DNA of 64,000 nt from Enoplolaimus lenunculus. Lineage: Eukaryota; Nematoda; Enoplea; Enoplida; Thoracostomopsidae. Positions 45,550 to 57,589 of the stretch are shown here, piece by piece. A program made the translations under genes and the position numbers. The stretch spans positions 1 through 64,000 of the forward strand of contig JASANG010002826.1 of the NCBI GenBank assembly GCA_030248215.1, read 5' to 3'. The notes under the pieces were generated by a model. The model saw only the letters and a program-made list of their open reading frames with translations, was not told where the DNA came from and made no database searches. Numbering within the stretch: position 1 is the first letter of the stretch; each line of letters starts with the position of its first letter.

Positions 45550-48500
45550 TTAACTTGAAGAAGCGCTGAATTTACCAGCGCCTGACGATTTTGTGATAGT
45601 GTCATGAGCGTTTGGTTTAATTGGGACGCACAATAATTTGTGTTCACTATCTGACGCATTTAGGGTATTGCAAAATTCATTCGACGAGGACAAAGCGTTT
45701 GAGCTTGTAGCCAAATTCGAACTCCAAGATATTGTTGGCTTACTGACGGTGTTTTGTTCCCTGGGTGGAATTTGACTGCAAAATAATTCGTGTTCGCTAT
45801 CTGACGCATTCACAGTATAGCAATAGTTTTTCGACGAAGACAAAACGTCTGAGATTGTAGCCAAATTCGAACTCATTGATGTTGTTGGATTACTGTCGGT
45901 GTTGGGTTCCCTGGGTGGAATTTGACTGCAAAATAATTCGTGTTCGCTATCTGACGCATTCACAGTATAGCAATAGTTTTTCGACGAAGACAAAATGTTT
46001 GAGATTGTAGCCAAACTCGAACTCATTGATGTTGTTGGATTACTGGCAGAGCTTTGGTCGCTGGGTGGAATTTGGCTGCAAAATAATTCGTGTTCGCTGT
46101 TTGACGCATTCACAGTATAGCAATAGTTTTTCGACGAAGACAAAACGTCTGAGATTGTAGCCAAATTCGAACTCAAACATGCTGTTGGATTACTGTCGGT
46201 GTTGGGTTCCCTGGGTGGAATTTGACTGCAAAATAATTCGTGTTCGCTGTCTGACGCATTCACAGTATAGCAATAGTTTTTCGACGAAGACAAAATGTTT
46301 GAGATTGTAGCCAAACTCGAACTCATTGATGTTGTTGGATTACTGGCAGAGCTTTGCTCGCTGGGTGGAATTTGGCTGCAAAATAATTCGTGTTCGCTGT
46401 CTGACGCATTCACAGTATAGCAATAGTTTTTCGACGAAGACAAAACGTCTGAGATTGTAGCCAAATACGAACTCAAACATGCTGTTGGATTACTGTCGGT
46501 GTTGGGTTCCCCGGGTGGAATTTGACTGCAAAATAATTCGTGTTCGCTGTCTGCCGCATTCACAGTATAGCAATAGTTTTTCGACGAAGACAAAATGTTT
46601 GAGATTGTAGCCAAACTCGAACTCATTGATGTTGTTGGATTACTGGCAGAGCTTTGCTCGCTGGGTGGAATTTGGCTGCAAAATAATTCGTGTTCGCTGT
46701 CTGACGCATTCACAGTATAGCAATAGTTTTTCGACGAAGACAAAACGTCTGAGATTGTAGCCAAACTCGAACTCATTGATGTTGTTGGATTACTATCGGT
46801 GTTTGGTTCGCTGGGTGGAATTTGGCTGCAAAATAATTCGTGTTCGCTGTCTGACGCATTCACGGTATAGCAATAGTTTTTAGACGAAGACAAAACGTCT
46901 GAGATTGCAGTCAAATTCGAATCCAAAAATGTTTCCGGTTTGGAGTATGGACGACTAGACGCTATTGAGCCATGCACCGAATTTCTGAGCTTCTGAACGC
47001 GCGGATTCCAATTTTTATCATTCGATAAACGTTTTCTAGACGTGTTGCCAGTTTTTGTAGCCGCGAAGTTTGTTTCTATACTGTTTGAACAGGCAGCATT
47101 TTCTTTGATGTAGTAATTGGCGGGAAAACAATCAGCAGCATTAGAATTAACTGTTCGTTTATTATAAACGTTTGCTTGTGAATCAGGAAGCGTTACACTG
47201 GTATCGCTTCTATCGGATTCGGTATCACTACTTTGAGAGTCCTTCGCATCGGATACAGAAGATTCGCTGAACCGGTTATTTCCACGCGTCGAGAGAGCAG
47301 ATTTGATAGCTCGTCCACGATTTGGAAGAGAACGAAGTTTTTGACGATTTTCAACTAAAAAGATTTCAAGTAACAAGGTAATACAAGTGGATATTCACGT
47401 TGCCGGATGTGAATAGTATTGTTGAAAATTAAGAAAAACTTGTTAGGCCATTATTCATAATGCAAATCACAATATGCAGGTACTTCGTAGCGAATTTTGA
47501 TCTAAAAAGCAGAAGTATATTAGGAAACTTATCTTTACTAGCGATCAAAAATCGCATTTCAGATCGTCCTCGATCCAGCATGGTCTAGTTTACTCAGCGC
47601 TTAAAATTTAATAGGACGTTAACGAGCGAACAGAAAGTATATAGTCTCTAAGTTTATCTGGGGAGCTAGACTAACTTCGGATTACATATATACGTATTAA
47701 TCTATGATATATATATCCGGCTCCGACTCTGTCTCTTGGTTGAGCCTCATATATACACTCTTCAGGTTCCAATATTTTTATTGGGATAGATTGTTGGGAA
47801 ATAAAAATTAAACCAAAAAATACTATTGCAAAAGAACTGCAAAAGTGGCTTAGAATTGCTTTTATTTATTTCAACGTATTGAATTGAAAGTTAACATATA
47901 TAGTTTGTTGCTGTACAATATATCGTTAGCCATAACCTTGCATATTTAAAATTTATATATGCGACATAGGTCTTACAGCTGGTTCTTAAGTTTAGCAGTC
48001 TTCGGATTTCATTTTTTGTTTCGTTCAATGTAAGCATGCATGTTCGCGCCAGCGATTCCGCACCAATATACGGATCTGTATGGTTTGCGACGGCATGCTT
48101 TACGAATTGAGCAATGCGCAACGACGGATAACTGCGTATTTCCACTGAGGAATCCTTCATGGCAGCTTCTACGGCTTGTTTTGCTGCAAGCACACTTTAT
48201 CAGCACACAAATAGGGTTTTAGGCTTAAGTTTAAGGTGGTGCTATACTCGACAAGCGGTGCTGGACGTCACCGCAACAGAAAATTTTTTGCTTCTGAGAT
48301 ATCATGCGCTGGAACGTAGAAATTCACATGCTCTGCCATACAGTGCCGTGCGGCGGTAGACGGTGACAGACAGCTCCGGAAATCATCACAGGTACAGCGA
48401 TACGCTTAGGATTAGATTTTGGAAATATTTTCCTAAGCCTGAGCAAACTGGAGCTGAAATTTGGGAATTGTAGGGGAGGGGTTCGTTAGTACTTCGGTTC

Positions 48501-51500
48501 CACACGGGCTTTACAAATCCTACTGTTGACTTTCCTGAAATGAACAAACTAAAGCTTCTGCCAGATCATTATTACAGCTTAAGCCTGAATCTAAGCTTGA
48601 GTCTATGCCTTAAGATTTTGTGTGGGAAAGTGTATAAAACAGAAACTATCAATTTTTTTACAACGCATGTGATTAGCACTTGGTCGCTGTCTTTTACATT
48701 ACATCTAGATTCTGAAGGCAAAGTTTTGCAAAAATTAAGCATTAAAGAGAACCTAAGTTTTAAAACAAACAAGTCAATTTTGTACTAAAATCAGAACAAT
48801 GTTTTAAACTGAAATTTTACGTAACCAAAAATAGCGCTAAACCCATTTAGAAGTACCCGGAAGATAGTGTCCCCGGCACGGTCCATCACAATCTGCACAG
48901 TGAACACCCCATTCTCGTGACGGATCACGAACTGGATATATTATTTTAAAGATGTGGTGACCACCCGGATACCATAACAGGTTGTCTCTAAAAATAAAAC
49001 AAAACTCAACCCGAATAATACAACTGTGATATCACATACCAATATTTTTGTTCTACTTTTCATCAGAACATTGCAGACTCAAAAACACACAACCTAGCTT
49101 AGGTTTCGGTATCCGGTAACAATTAATATCTGGCCGCAATGAGGGTGAATCATCCCACGGAATACACATTGTCGGAGCTTTTTATATTGGTAATATTCGT
49201 AAACATCGCTTTGAATATTTACGGATCGCAACAACCTAATACGGTGTAAAAATTTAAATTCAGCTTTTATAAATTTTGCTTAGCATCAAGGTACAACCGT
49301 CGGTCAGCCTCCGGCTCCATCTCCGGATAAAAGTACCTCCGACTGCGCCTATGGTTCTAGCAAGAATCGTTGCCGGAGGTTCTGGCAATTTCGGTCGGGA
49401 AATTTTAATTTGTTTTGCAAAAATGTAATCGCCTAGTGCATCTGATCTTAACTTTTATTGGTGCAATTTCAGATAATTGCCGAAATGTCTCGAATATTAA
49501 GAATAACCCAAAATTTTTGACTGCACTTTTACACATATTTGCTAAAATTGGCAAATCAAAAACTGTTTTATCTGCATTATTTCGTTTTACACCCGACGGC
49601 AAGCTTTACAGACCTCCGGTTTCGGCTCCTGTATTTTTCACCTCAAGTTGCCACCATCCTTAGCATACCTAGGTTTTACACCTAATATATGCTTTAGTTT
49701 TAAAACTGTTCCTCAAATCATATAAACAGAATTTTATTTGTTAAAATACTCGCAACTTTCATATTCATGTCTAATTGTCTATGCTTGCAATGATGCACGA
49801 TAACAACTGTAGTAAGCAGTTATGAATTTAACGTTACAAAATTTGAGTCATTACAGCGTAAACATGGAAATATAAGAATTTTTAGCACAATGCTCGTGTA
49901 GAAAATACTTACATCATGTTTCTGTAATCACTTGACGTTGAATATTTACGGCAAAGCGGGTGTTCACAATTGTTCTGCCCAAGGCATAATTGTAAACCAT
50001 AAAAATACTTGGTGTCCGCACTACGCATTTGATGTGCCACTTGTATGTTTTGAGCGGCTGTCAGTTGTTTCCATAAATCAGGATATTTTTTTTGCTGCAG
50101 TTTTCGTTGTTGCTGATTTTTCCCGAGAAAAGTCGTGACGAGTTTTCGTCTAAATTGCGTTTTCTCGCCCAGCATCAGCTTAATTGGACAGTTTTTGTAT
50201 TTCACACCGTCTACATGGCTCAAATAGATATGACCGGCCATCTCACTGTTTTCTTTCAGGAGCTGAGCGCCAGGTTTAGTTTGCCAATAGTCATTTTTTC
50301 CAAGAGATGTTGATGGGCAGTGAAATAAAGTTTCTGCTTGTTTTAAACATCCGTTAACCCGTTCCACATCGTTTTTATATGAACCACCTGGATAACGCGA
50401 TGTAACAATAGTCATTGCATGTGCCTTATTTAGATGGATGAGAGCCGCAAACAGTTTTACTTCCTTCTTGTTTGGGCCCTCATTAGGCCCTCCGTCACGG
50501 CGATAGAGCCATACAAGAAATTGTTCTGGGTTTGCAATAGCCCAAGTCTCGACCTTGAGATAATCAGAATAATGTTGGGCAGCACTCTTACCAAACAGGC
50601 CTTTCGGCTTAACAACCCCAGCGACTTTCATAGCGCGCTGAGCAGCTTGAGGAAAGAGATAAGAAGAAACTTGGATTCCGGATGGATACGCGTTTTGGTA
50701 ATCGACACGCGTACGTAGCTTTTCTTCACCTTCAAGGGACAATACAGGAAACTGACAGTGTGTTATGACTGTGTCAGTTCTTATTGCGGCGGCATCATCT
50801 GAATTGCACGTTATTGCAACATCGCATTGCAATTCAACGAAATCTTTAATCCGATAAAAAGCGTCGCTATGATACTTGTCTATCGATTCTTTTACATTAA
50901 ATCCTCGACGGCTTCGCTTAAATTTCAAATCAATTTCATTATAATGACGATGTACCAGTTTTTTCAATCTATGTCGTTGACAACAGAGGTAAAAAATTAG
51001 AGACTTTGAGATTCTATTTGGATGGTATATTTTATTAAGATGCTTCTGTATAGATTTAAAAGTTACCTTATGAGTACGTTTTAAATTCATCCCTCTCCGG
51101 TAATACGCTACCAGAGAACCAGTTTGACGCCAGCGGTCAGCCCCCACATTGTTTCGTCTTACGAAACTTTCAATAACTAGACCAATGTTCGGAAACTTTT
51201 TGATATATGCGGGTTCCCTATTTGGTCGAGTATACTTTTGCTCGCGCAGCATGTTATACATTAATATTTTTTGTCGTTTTATATAACGAATAGTTATTTT
51301 TTTCAATGTCTCTGCAGCGTGGGAAATTTCACAAACAGAGCTTATCGAGTTAATATGAGTATCTGGCTGCTGTGACGGATCCAACATGCATCGTAGTACC
51401 GGTTCTGGATACCCAAGACACATGGCAAACTCCTTCACTTGTCTTGGTAATTTTATACTATTGCGTGAGGCATATTTAAAAATTTGAAATAAAATAACTC

Positions 51501-53808
51501 GAAGTCCCAAACGGCCACGTTGCCCAAGAACATCAGCAATTTGACCATTATTTGATTCTCGCATACTTTTCAACATATTTGTTAGTTTGATAACTACTTG
51601 AGTCCGTCGAGCAGCATTTGGATCAAGCTCGTTGATAAGTAATTTCATCTTATCGTTTGCAGCTTGAATCGCAGCTTTATTTTGCGGACTTACAATTGTA
51701 TGCAAGTCATAATCTGATGCAGTTTTATCCAACATTTGTTTAAGTAGGTTTGGCGGATAACGCAGTTCCTTGATAAAGTCGAGCAACCGTTTTGGTAAAA
51801 TAATTTTGTTTGCGGCGGCGTAACGTACAACCTTAAAGAAAATTATTTGAAGTGACAAGGTATCATTTCCTAGTAGTTTATTTACTCGGTTACGTGCATT
51901 CGAAAGCGGTGTAAGTATAGATGTCAACAATTCAACACCGGTACTGCTTGTGCTTGGAAGCCCTGGTGTTGTTTCTTCAATGCACGTTGCAATACCGCCA
52001 TTCGCGATGTATTCGATTTCTTGATCGATAAATCTGATTAACGAATCTTTACATAAATCGGATTGTGAATGTTTGAGCATGATATTGTTAAATTGTTGTT
52101 TGAGTCTATCAATATTTTGCATATCTGCTAGAACCGATGCTCTAATTTCTTTCGGATGATGAATGCCGATTACTTTTAAGTTTCGGACCGATAAACAGTT
52201 TCCTTGTGCCTCCATAACCGCGTATTTGACTGCTCGCCGATATCTCTGAGAAAACATAGAGCACAAATTTGCAACTTTTTCAGCCGTCAAATGCGAAAAT
52301 TTTTTTTTAATGGCCAACTCTTCTGCTAGTTTAACTTTTGATTTGACTGCAGCCAGCGCAAGATAGGTATCGCCTAAAGACGTAACAAAATAACTGTTCA
52401 AACTTTTCTCGTGAAAAACTGCAACAGGCAGGTTCTTGAGCAAAAATTGGAGGGCATCACGATTGCGAAAAAACACCCCAGGGCGACAGGAACTCCATAC
52501 TAATTTCAATGTTTCGCCTGGATTTTGCCATATGAAAAAACCGCATATAATCGAATCGTACAGAATATTCGACGGCGTTTTGAAAAAACGGCGAATTGCA
52601 TTATACAAGAAACACTCCATTCGCTGGGTAATTTTCGACACTTGCCATCCTGGTAATTGAAGTTGGTCAACATGTACCGGATGATCTTGCATAAGATACT
52701 GTTTGTCAAACCTTAACCATAAAAATGGTATTTTACATTAAAACAATTTTTTACAACGTATTTGCAATCTATGCATGCGTTGGTTTTGTGCATTTCTGTT
52801 TTCTGCATGCTTTTCGTTTTGCGCTTGCCCGAATATGTGATTATAAGATAACGCAAACTTCTACACTTATATAGTTTAATAGCTATTCGGAGTGTATGCT
52901 GCTCATTGGCGGATCCAAGGTAGGCAGTTCCCTGATCTCGGCATCCTAACAGTGATCAAAACCAAAGTTTTGTATTTAATGTTAAGCGCTAAAAATGACA
53001 CTCAAATTCTCACTGGCTTCGCTCGCTACTGTTTATAGTATTTTTATACCCTTTATACCTCGTACACCACCCATTACGAATTTCCAGATCCGCCAGTGAG
53101 GATGCCACCAGCTCCAACATCAAATTTAAATTCATTTTTCTGTGCTCGTGCCACTACTGTAGTGAAAAACTAATATATATTCAACACCCTGTGTAGTCCA
53201 TATCTTTTTCAGTACACATGATTTTTTTATATACCAGCGAAAGTTTTTTAAACACCGTGCTACGTGCAACCAAGCTGTGCTGAGCTGAAAAACCACCACG
53301 AACATTGTTCAATACAAAATTCATTTTTTCATTTTTTAAATTTTAATATCAACTTCGGACGTAGTTCATATACACCTTCCTCTTTGGCTTAGGCAGCGAG
53401 AAGGCTTAACCTAGCGCAAGCCTTGCTTTAATATTTTTCTTAAAAGCAAGCCTATGCCTGAGCCTACGCCCTAAAGTTTTAACGTGGGGAACGTGTTGTG
53501 TATTAAAGTACAAGATCCATTTAGCAACAAATTAAACTGACACATACCTTCTCAATTTCGAACAGAGAACCAGTAAGTTTTCAATCTTTTCCTTGCAATC
53601 ACAAGGTGTATCATTTCTTGGCCGTAGCTCTTCGCACACTGCGGCTGACTGCGAATTTCGCTCAGCTGCACCCGGACTCGGTGTTTTAAGCAACATCTGA
53701 AAATTCGTTTGTACATGAACACGACAAAGACACTTGGGACTATGTTGAGTGTAGCACCTTTCAACAGTTTGTGATTGTTGTTTTAATATTCGCAATTGCA
53801 GATCGTCA
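45550..53808 (-). CDS. Large DDE-like transposase gene with zinc-binding motifs and a repetitive tail
   Basis: Five exons on the minus strand: 53548-53808, 49913-52711, 48857-48987, 47977-48183 and 45550-47354, together 1733 residues. All four junctions keep phase (2, 2, 1, 1), with good donors such as GTATGT, GTAAGT and GTAAGA; upstream exons are probably missing. The core exon (932 codons) has a likely RNase H-fold domain: SDDAAAI (Asp725/726), RRDGGPNEGP (Asp826) and DVERVNG (Glu870) are my candidate acidic triad. A CX5CXHX2C cluster (about 996-1007) and a second cluster, HCADCDGPCRGHY, in the 131-nt exon could bind zinc. An internal duplication lies at about residues 357-423 and 466-538. 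The DGGPNEGP...VERVNG...GHYLP layout matches, from memory, large uncharacterised transposase-like proteins expanded in sponges, cnidarians and other invertebrates. The final exon is described separately. No frameshift or internal stop seen in these exons. The catalytic assignment is inference. Confidence 0.7.
45630..46930 (-). repeat. 150-bp coding tandem repeats in the transposase terminal exon
   Basis: Eight copies plus one diverged copy of an exact 150-bp unit (50 codons) inside the open frame. Core: SKNYCYTVNASDSEHELFCS followed by QIPP. Two variants alternate (NILSSS...PNTDSNP and DVLSSS...EQSSASNP), making a 300-bp higher-order unit. Units are spaced at 45781, 45931, 46081 and so on to 46831. 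The repeats are rich in Ser, Asp and Glu with conserved Cys residues; function unknown. The 150-bp period keeps the frame whatever the copy number. Confidence 0.95.
48226..48400 (+). mobile_element. GGTTGTGCTATACT-family MITE in a transposase-gene intron
   Basis: AAGGTGGTGCTATACTCGAC at the left; GC-rich CCGTGCGGCGGTAGACGGTG near the right. It lies between exons 48857-48987 and 47977-48183. Confidence 0.5.
49287..49658 (+). mobile_element. hAT-type MITE (CAGGGTACAACCGGAGG family) in a transposase-gene intron
   Basis: Left end CAAGGTACAACCGTCGG, right end CACCTCAAGTTGCCACCATC, and a perfect 8-bp duplication CTTAGCAT (49279-49286 and 49659-49666). It lies in the intron between the core exon and the 131-nt exon. 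Confidence 0.8.
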
Positions 53809-53953
53809 CTTTGAAAAACTATCGTTTATAGGCGCTATACGAATTTGAAAATATGGGCTCTCGTTTTTAGAAGAATATTTTTTGACGTTAATATATACGG
53901 AATCTCCGGTATTCAGGAGATTTCGAACTGAAGCCTCCCCTCACCGTTTATAT

Positions 53954-54451
53954 GGCCCAAGGGACGTCCAGGTGTTTGTTGGGTTCATATAAAACATACT
54001 GTAGATAACATTTTTCTCTTAGGCTTTAAGCTTAGGCTTAAAAGAACATTTTTGCAACGCTTAGGCTTACGCTTAGGAATGCACTTTAATGCCGGGTACA
54101 ACCGGAGGTCTGCCTACGGCACCGGCAGAAAATCGGCCTCTCATGGCTCTGGTAGAATTTTTACCGGAGGTTCCGGCAATTTCGGTAGTAAAAATTTTGC
54201 AGAATTTACCAAAACTTGTTTCGATTTTTATATACTTCTTTACAATTTTCAGAAAAGAATTTCCGAAATTTTCCAGAAAATAAACGTAAAACCAAATCTT
54301 ACTTTAACAACATATTGCAGATATTGCCTAAAAATTAACCAATTAAACCATCATACTACATTTTCGCCTCACCTCTGGCTCCGGCTCGTATTTTTTACCT
54401 CCGGTTGCACCCTGGCTTAATCTAGTACTGTACGCCCCTTAAAGAATGGCC
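53954..54451 (+). mobile_element. hAT-type MITE, TTAGGC-rich family 2, interrupted
   Basis: Left end GGCCCAAGGGACGTCCAGG, right end TACGCCCCTTAAAGAATGGC. Near-duplicated flanks GTTTATAT and GTTTTATAT are consistent with an 8-bp target duplication. A second MITE sits inside. Confidence 0.7.
54093..54414 (+). mobile_element. hAT-type MITE (CAGGGTACAACCGGAGG family) nested in family 2
   Basis: CGGGTACAACCGGAGGTCTG to CACCTCTGGCTCCGGC and then CCTCCGGTTGCACCCTG. Interior matches 11547-11878 (GAATTTTTACCGGAGGTTCC and similar). It is younger than the element it interrupts. Confidence 0.75.
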
Positions 54452-54954
54452 GTTTTATATCATATTTGAAATAAAAATAAATGTACGCCTGGCTTTGCGC
54501 TCGCTTCACTTGCGAGCTTCTGGATAAAAAAATTGCGGCGCTGGTCAAGACACAAGAGTAAGGTGCCGTAGAACCAGCGGGAACTTGAATTTTGTGGTTT
54601 TAGATTGTGTTTTGCATGCTGCTCACTGTTGACTCCTGTCCCGAAATTTTTCACATTTTTACAAAAATGCGCCCAAACAGCCCGCAGAAATTTTGAGTTC
54701 GTCGCATAGAACTCGAGAATTTCATCGGATTAGCTCAGGAAACTGGACCAACCTCAAAAATTTACTCCACAAAAATTTCTAGACCAGACACTGATAAAAC
54801 ATTCTAACGTTTGGTTTTGAGCGCGGGGAGTTCAAAGCACTAACCTGGATGCTGCGCACCTAATTAAACTTTCTCGGCACGACTGTCTGTATTTGGCTCC
54901 GTACCTCATTTTACTACAAATGCCAATGAATTTAGGGACGTAAACAGTAGATTA

Positions 54955-55056
54955 AGCGTATTCCTAAGCCTAAGCGTTGCAAAATGTGTTAGTAACCTAA
55001 AATCTAAACATACTCGTTTATAGACCCAACAGAAACTAGACGCCACTCAGTGACAT
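54955..55056 (-). mobile_element. hAT-type MITE, TTAGGC-rich family 2, reverse fragment
   Basis: ATTCCTAAGCCTAAGCGTTG, then ATAGACCCAACAGAAACTAG, ending CAGTGACATGGGCC. Left terminus short or decayed. Confidence 0.6.
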
Positions 55057-55855
55057 GGGCCGTACAAATTGTTTCAATTCAACAAAAAACTAAAAACACA
55101 CGCCTCTACCTCTTCGACTCTGCAGTTTGATCAACACGGTTTATACAAAGGTGGTTCCAATTTTTCAGCTCGCGACATTGGGGCGAGGGTGAACAATTTT
55201 TTCAACTCACACGTTCTATTCCGTTTTCCCAGTACTCTACTCACTGAATGTTATGTATACGTGTTCGTCGGCAATTCCATATATTTCTGATAAAAAGGGG
55301 ACTCGCAATCATTTATGGGGCCTACTTTTCTCGTAAAAATTTCTAAAATTGACTACTGACTTCACAGCCCGCTCCTTTAGATCCGCCACTGACCCAGAAC
55401 AACAATAAATCTCTGTCTCTGCCGTTGTCCTTTGTCTTTTTATCACCGCACCACAATCGCTCAACATTGAATATAAAAATACAGCAAACCAGACTTTATA
55501 GAAGCTTTTTTTGCAATATTCAAACACACATTCCATATGCAATCGTTTTTATTAAAGAGCACGAATCATCAGCATATAAAAGGGAACACAGAAGATTTCA
55601 TTTTGCATCACAAAAGAGTTAGGTAAAAAAACCGGCGAAGCTAAAATGAACCTAAAGAAAAAATTTTTATTTTGCTTGCTTCAGCGCGAGAATATTCTTT
55701 TTTCATGTGCACACCTGAACTGCTAAAATGTTTCTAACTGGGAGGTTTGCAAATATAAAAAATAGGTACTGCAATAAAAAATACACATTTAAAACGCGGA
55801 ACACAAACAAAATGAATTTAGCGCTTTTAAAAGCACAATCATGAATCTTAGCTAG

Positions 55856-56010
55856 GCCCGTATCCAGCTCACCTTGCTAGGGGAGCTAAAAAATTTTCAG
55901 GAGGGGTATTCAATGGTTTCCAATGACTTACAAGCAAGGTTGGATATTGTATGGTGGGCAAAACTATATCAGAATGGGTTGAACGCCCCTGGCTCCCCTT
56001 TGAGATGGAC
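55856..56010 (+). mobile_element. CCCGTAGCCAG-family MITE
   Basis: GGCCCGTATCCAGCTCACCT at the left and GGGTTGAACGCCCCTGGCTC near the right; GGGGAGCTAAAAAATTTTCA inside. Confidence 0.65.
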
Positions 56011-56284
56011 CGGTTTTACCACCAATCATTAAGGTCTCATACATTCCTTTTAATTTTTAATGTTATGCTTAGGCGTAATATCCAAAGGTAAGTGTTTTTC
56101 GTAAACCTACACATAACCTATAACCTTTAAATATGAGAGAAAGTGTACAAGAGCCCTTTTCTAGATTTGACATGACAAATCATTTTACTTGTACGACTCA
56201 AGGTTGCATCTAAACAGATGGTATATTTAACGCAAATATACGTATTTTAGCACAATATGAGACTATATGCATAGGAGAATTAGG

Positions 56285-56505
56285 GTTGCGTCATACTTTA
56301 CAATCAATACCGCACGGCGCCGTCCGTCACCGCGTGTTACCCGACACCGACGCTCGCTGCCGCTCGACGCTGGACGCTGTGCGTGAAGCAAAAGTAATGT
56401 TTAGATGCGCCGAATAGTTGCACTCGGTGCCGAGCGGGCGCGTTTTTTAAAAATTATTTTTTTTGATATGGCGCGCGTCGAGTATTACACAACCTTTAAT
56501 AAATC
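56285..56505 (+). mobile_element. GGTTGTGCTATACT-family MITE, GC-rich
   Basis: GGGTTGCGTCATACTTTAC at the left and CGAGTATTACACAACC at the right; the core contains CGGCGCCGTCCGTCACCGCG and GGCGCGCGTCGAG. It lies downstream of the protease gene. Confidence 0.65.
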
Positions 56506-56692
56506 CGCATGTCCGAAAAGATAATTTATCAAGGCGAAAAATGTTTTACAATCCATAAGCCTATATATTTAAAATTTCTGCCGGTTTTCACTGTTTTCTC
56601 ATGATGCTACTTATTAACTTCTTTTATGATCGAGTTAAGCTCTTTTACACTGCACATTCGACAGCATCTGTATCTGTGTCCTACATCAAATG

Positions 56693-57570
56693 TTAATGCT
56701 TTGAACCAGGCTCCTCAACTATTGTGCATGGGAACATCTGTAACTTCCACCGTTTTAACAGTTTGCACAAATGTTTTCGCATTCTAGGTATATGATATTT
56801 CACACGGCATGGATCATGCCCTAATGCAAGGGATACTGCATTAGCAACAGCATGAATCCCGCAATCAATGTAATTTTGTTGTTTTTGAACGCATAATCTT
56901 TCTACTACGAGAGAGCATGGTTTATCGGCGCATGACCTGTAAATTTCACATAATTGGCAAACCAGTTTGTCTGAAAGTTGGTCCCGATACAAACTGTCTG
57001 CAATATATATGCAATCATCGATTCGTGCCGAAGTGACCCAGTGATAATAACCAGTGTGTAAGATTTGGATGTGATCGCCCGTTACGGGTTTGAAGCAACG
57101 CTGACTGAATAGTGAAGACTGAAACTGCAAACCAAGATATGAAGAAATTAAGTATTGAATCATATCAATTGGCCTGTCATCCAGAGCTGCGCCGGCCAAA
57201 ATTTCTTGCTCGATCTTTTTATATTCTTGTGCTGTAGGAGCTGTAACTTGGTTTCTTGGAGCTGAATTCGAGTTTAGGATGGCAAATTCGTTTGACCGAC
57301 CGGCCTAAATTTAGTCACAATATAGTGCTTAATGAGGCCCATGTTAATTATAGATTCATGTTCACTGGCAAGCTGATAGGCGGATATATACATATTTAGG
57401 TTTAGGATTAGGTTAGATTTATTTTCTTACTTAGGTTTAGATTATAGATCCTCTATTGTATCTTGGAGCCTTGTTGCTATGAATTAAATTTACACGGAAA
57501 GGTTTTCTTGTAAACGTTCCGAGTCAAGATGGTTTCTTAAGGTTGTAGCAGCGGGAGCATAATTCTCCAT
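56693..57570 (-). CDS. C48/Ulp1-type cysteine protease
   Basis: Main exon 56693-57304 (203 residues plus stop), opened by an acceptor AAATTTAG. A first exon at 57496-57570 (MENYAPAATTLRNHL..., 25 codons, ATG at 57570, donor CC then GTGTAA) joins it in phase 0, giving 228 residues. C48 proteases cleave ubiquitin-like modifiers such as SUMO, or viral and transposon precursors. The catalytic set is visible: YYHW (His113), IADS (Asp128), QKQQ (Gln167/168) and IDCG (Cys173). The C-terminal MRKHL...LKRW...FP pattern is typical of transposon-linked C48 proteins as I recall them. Length fits a stand-alone protease domain. The start lies 19 nt downstream of the SET gene's stop, in the same direction. 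The first exon is less certain than the second. Confidence 0.75.
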
Positions 57571-57589
57571 TTTGTTTTAATGATCTATT

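Noticed and set aside
56693-57570. The cysteine protease as part of a Polinton-like element
   Set aside because: No polymerase B, packaging ATPase, retroviral-type integrase or capsid-like frame is visible nearby, and the protease fits the Ulp1/C48 type. The neighbouring transposase is of another kind.
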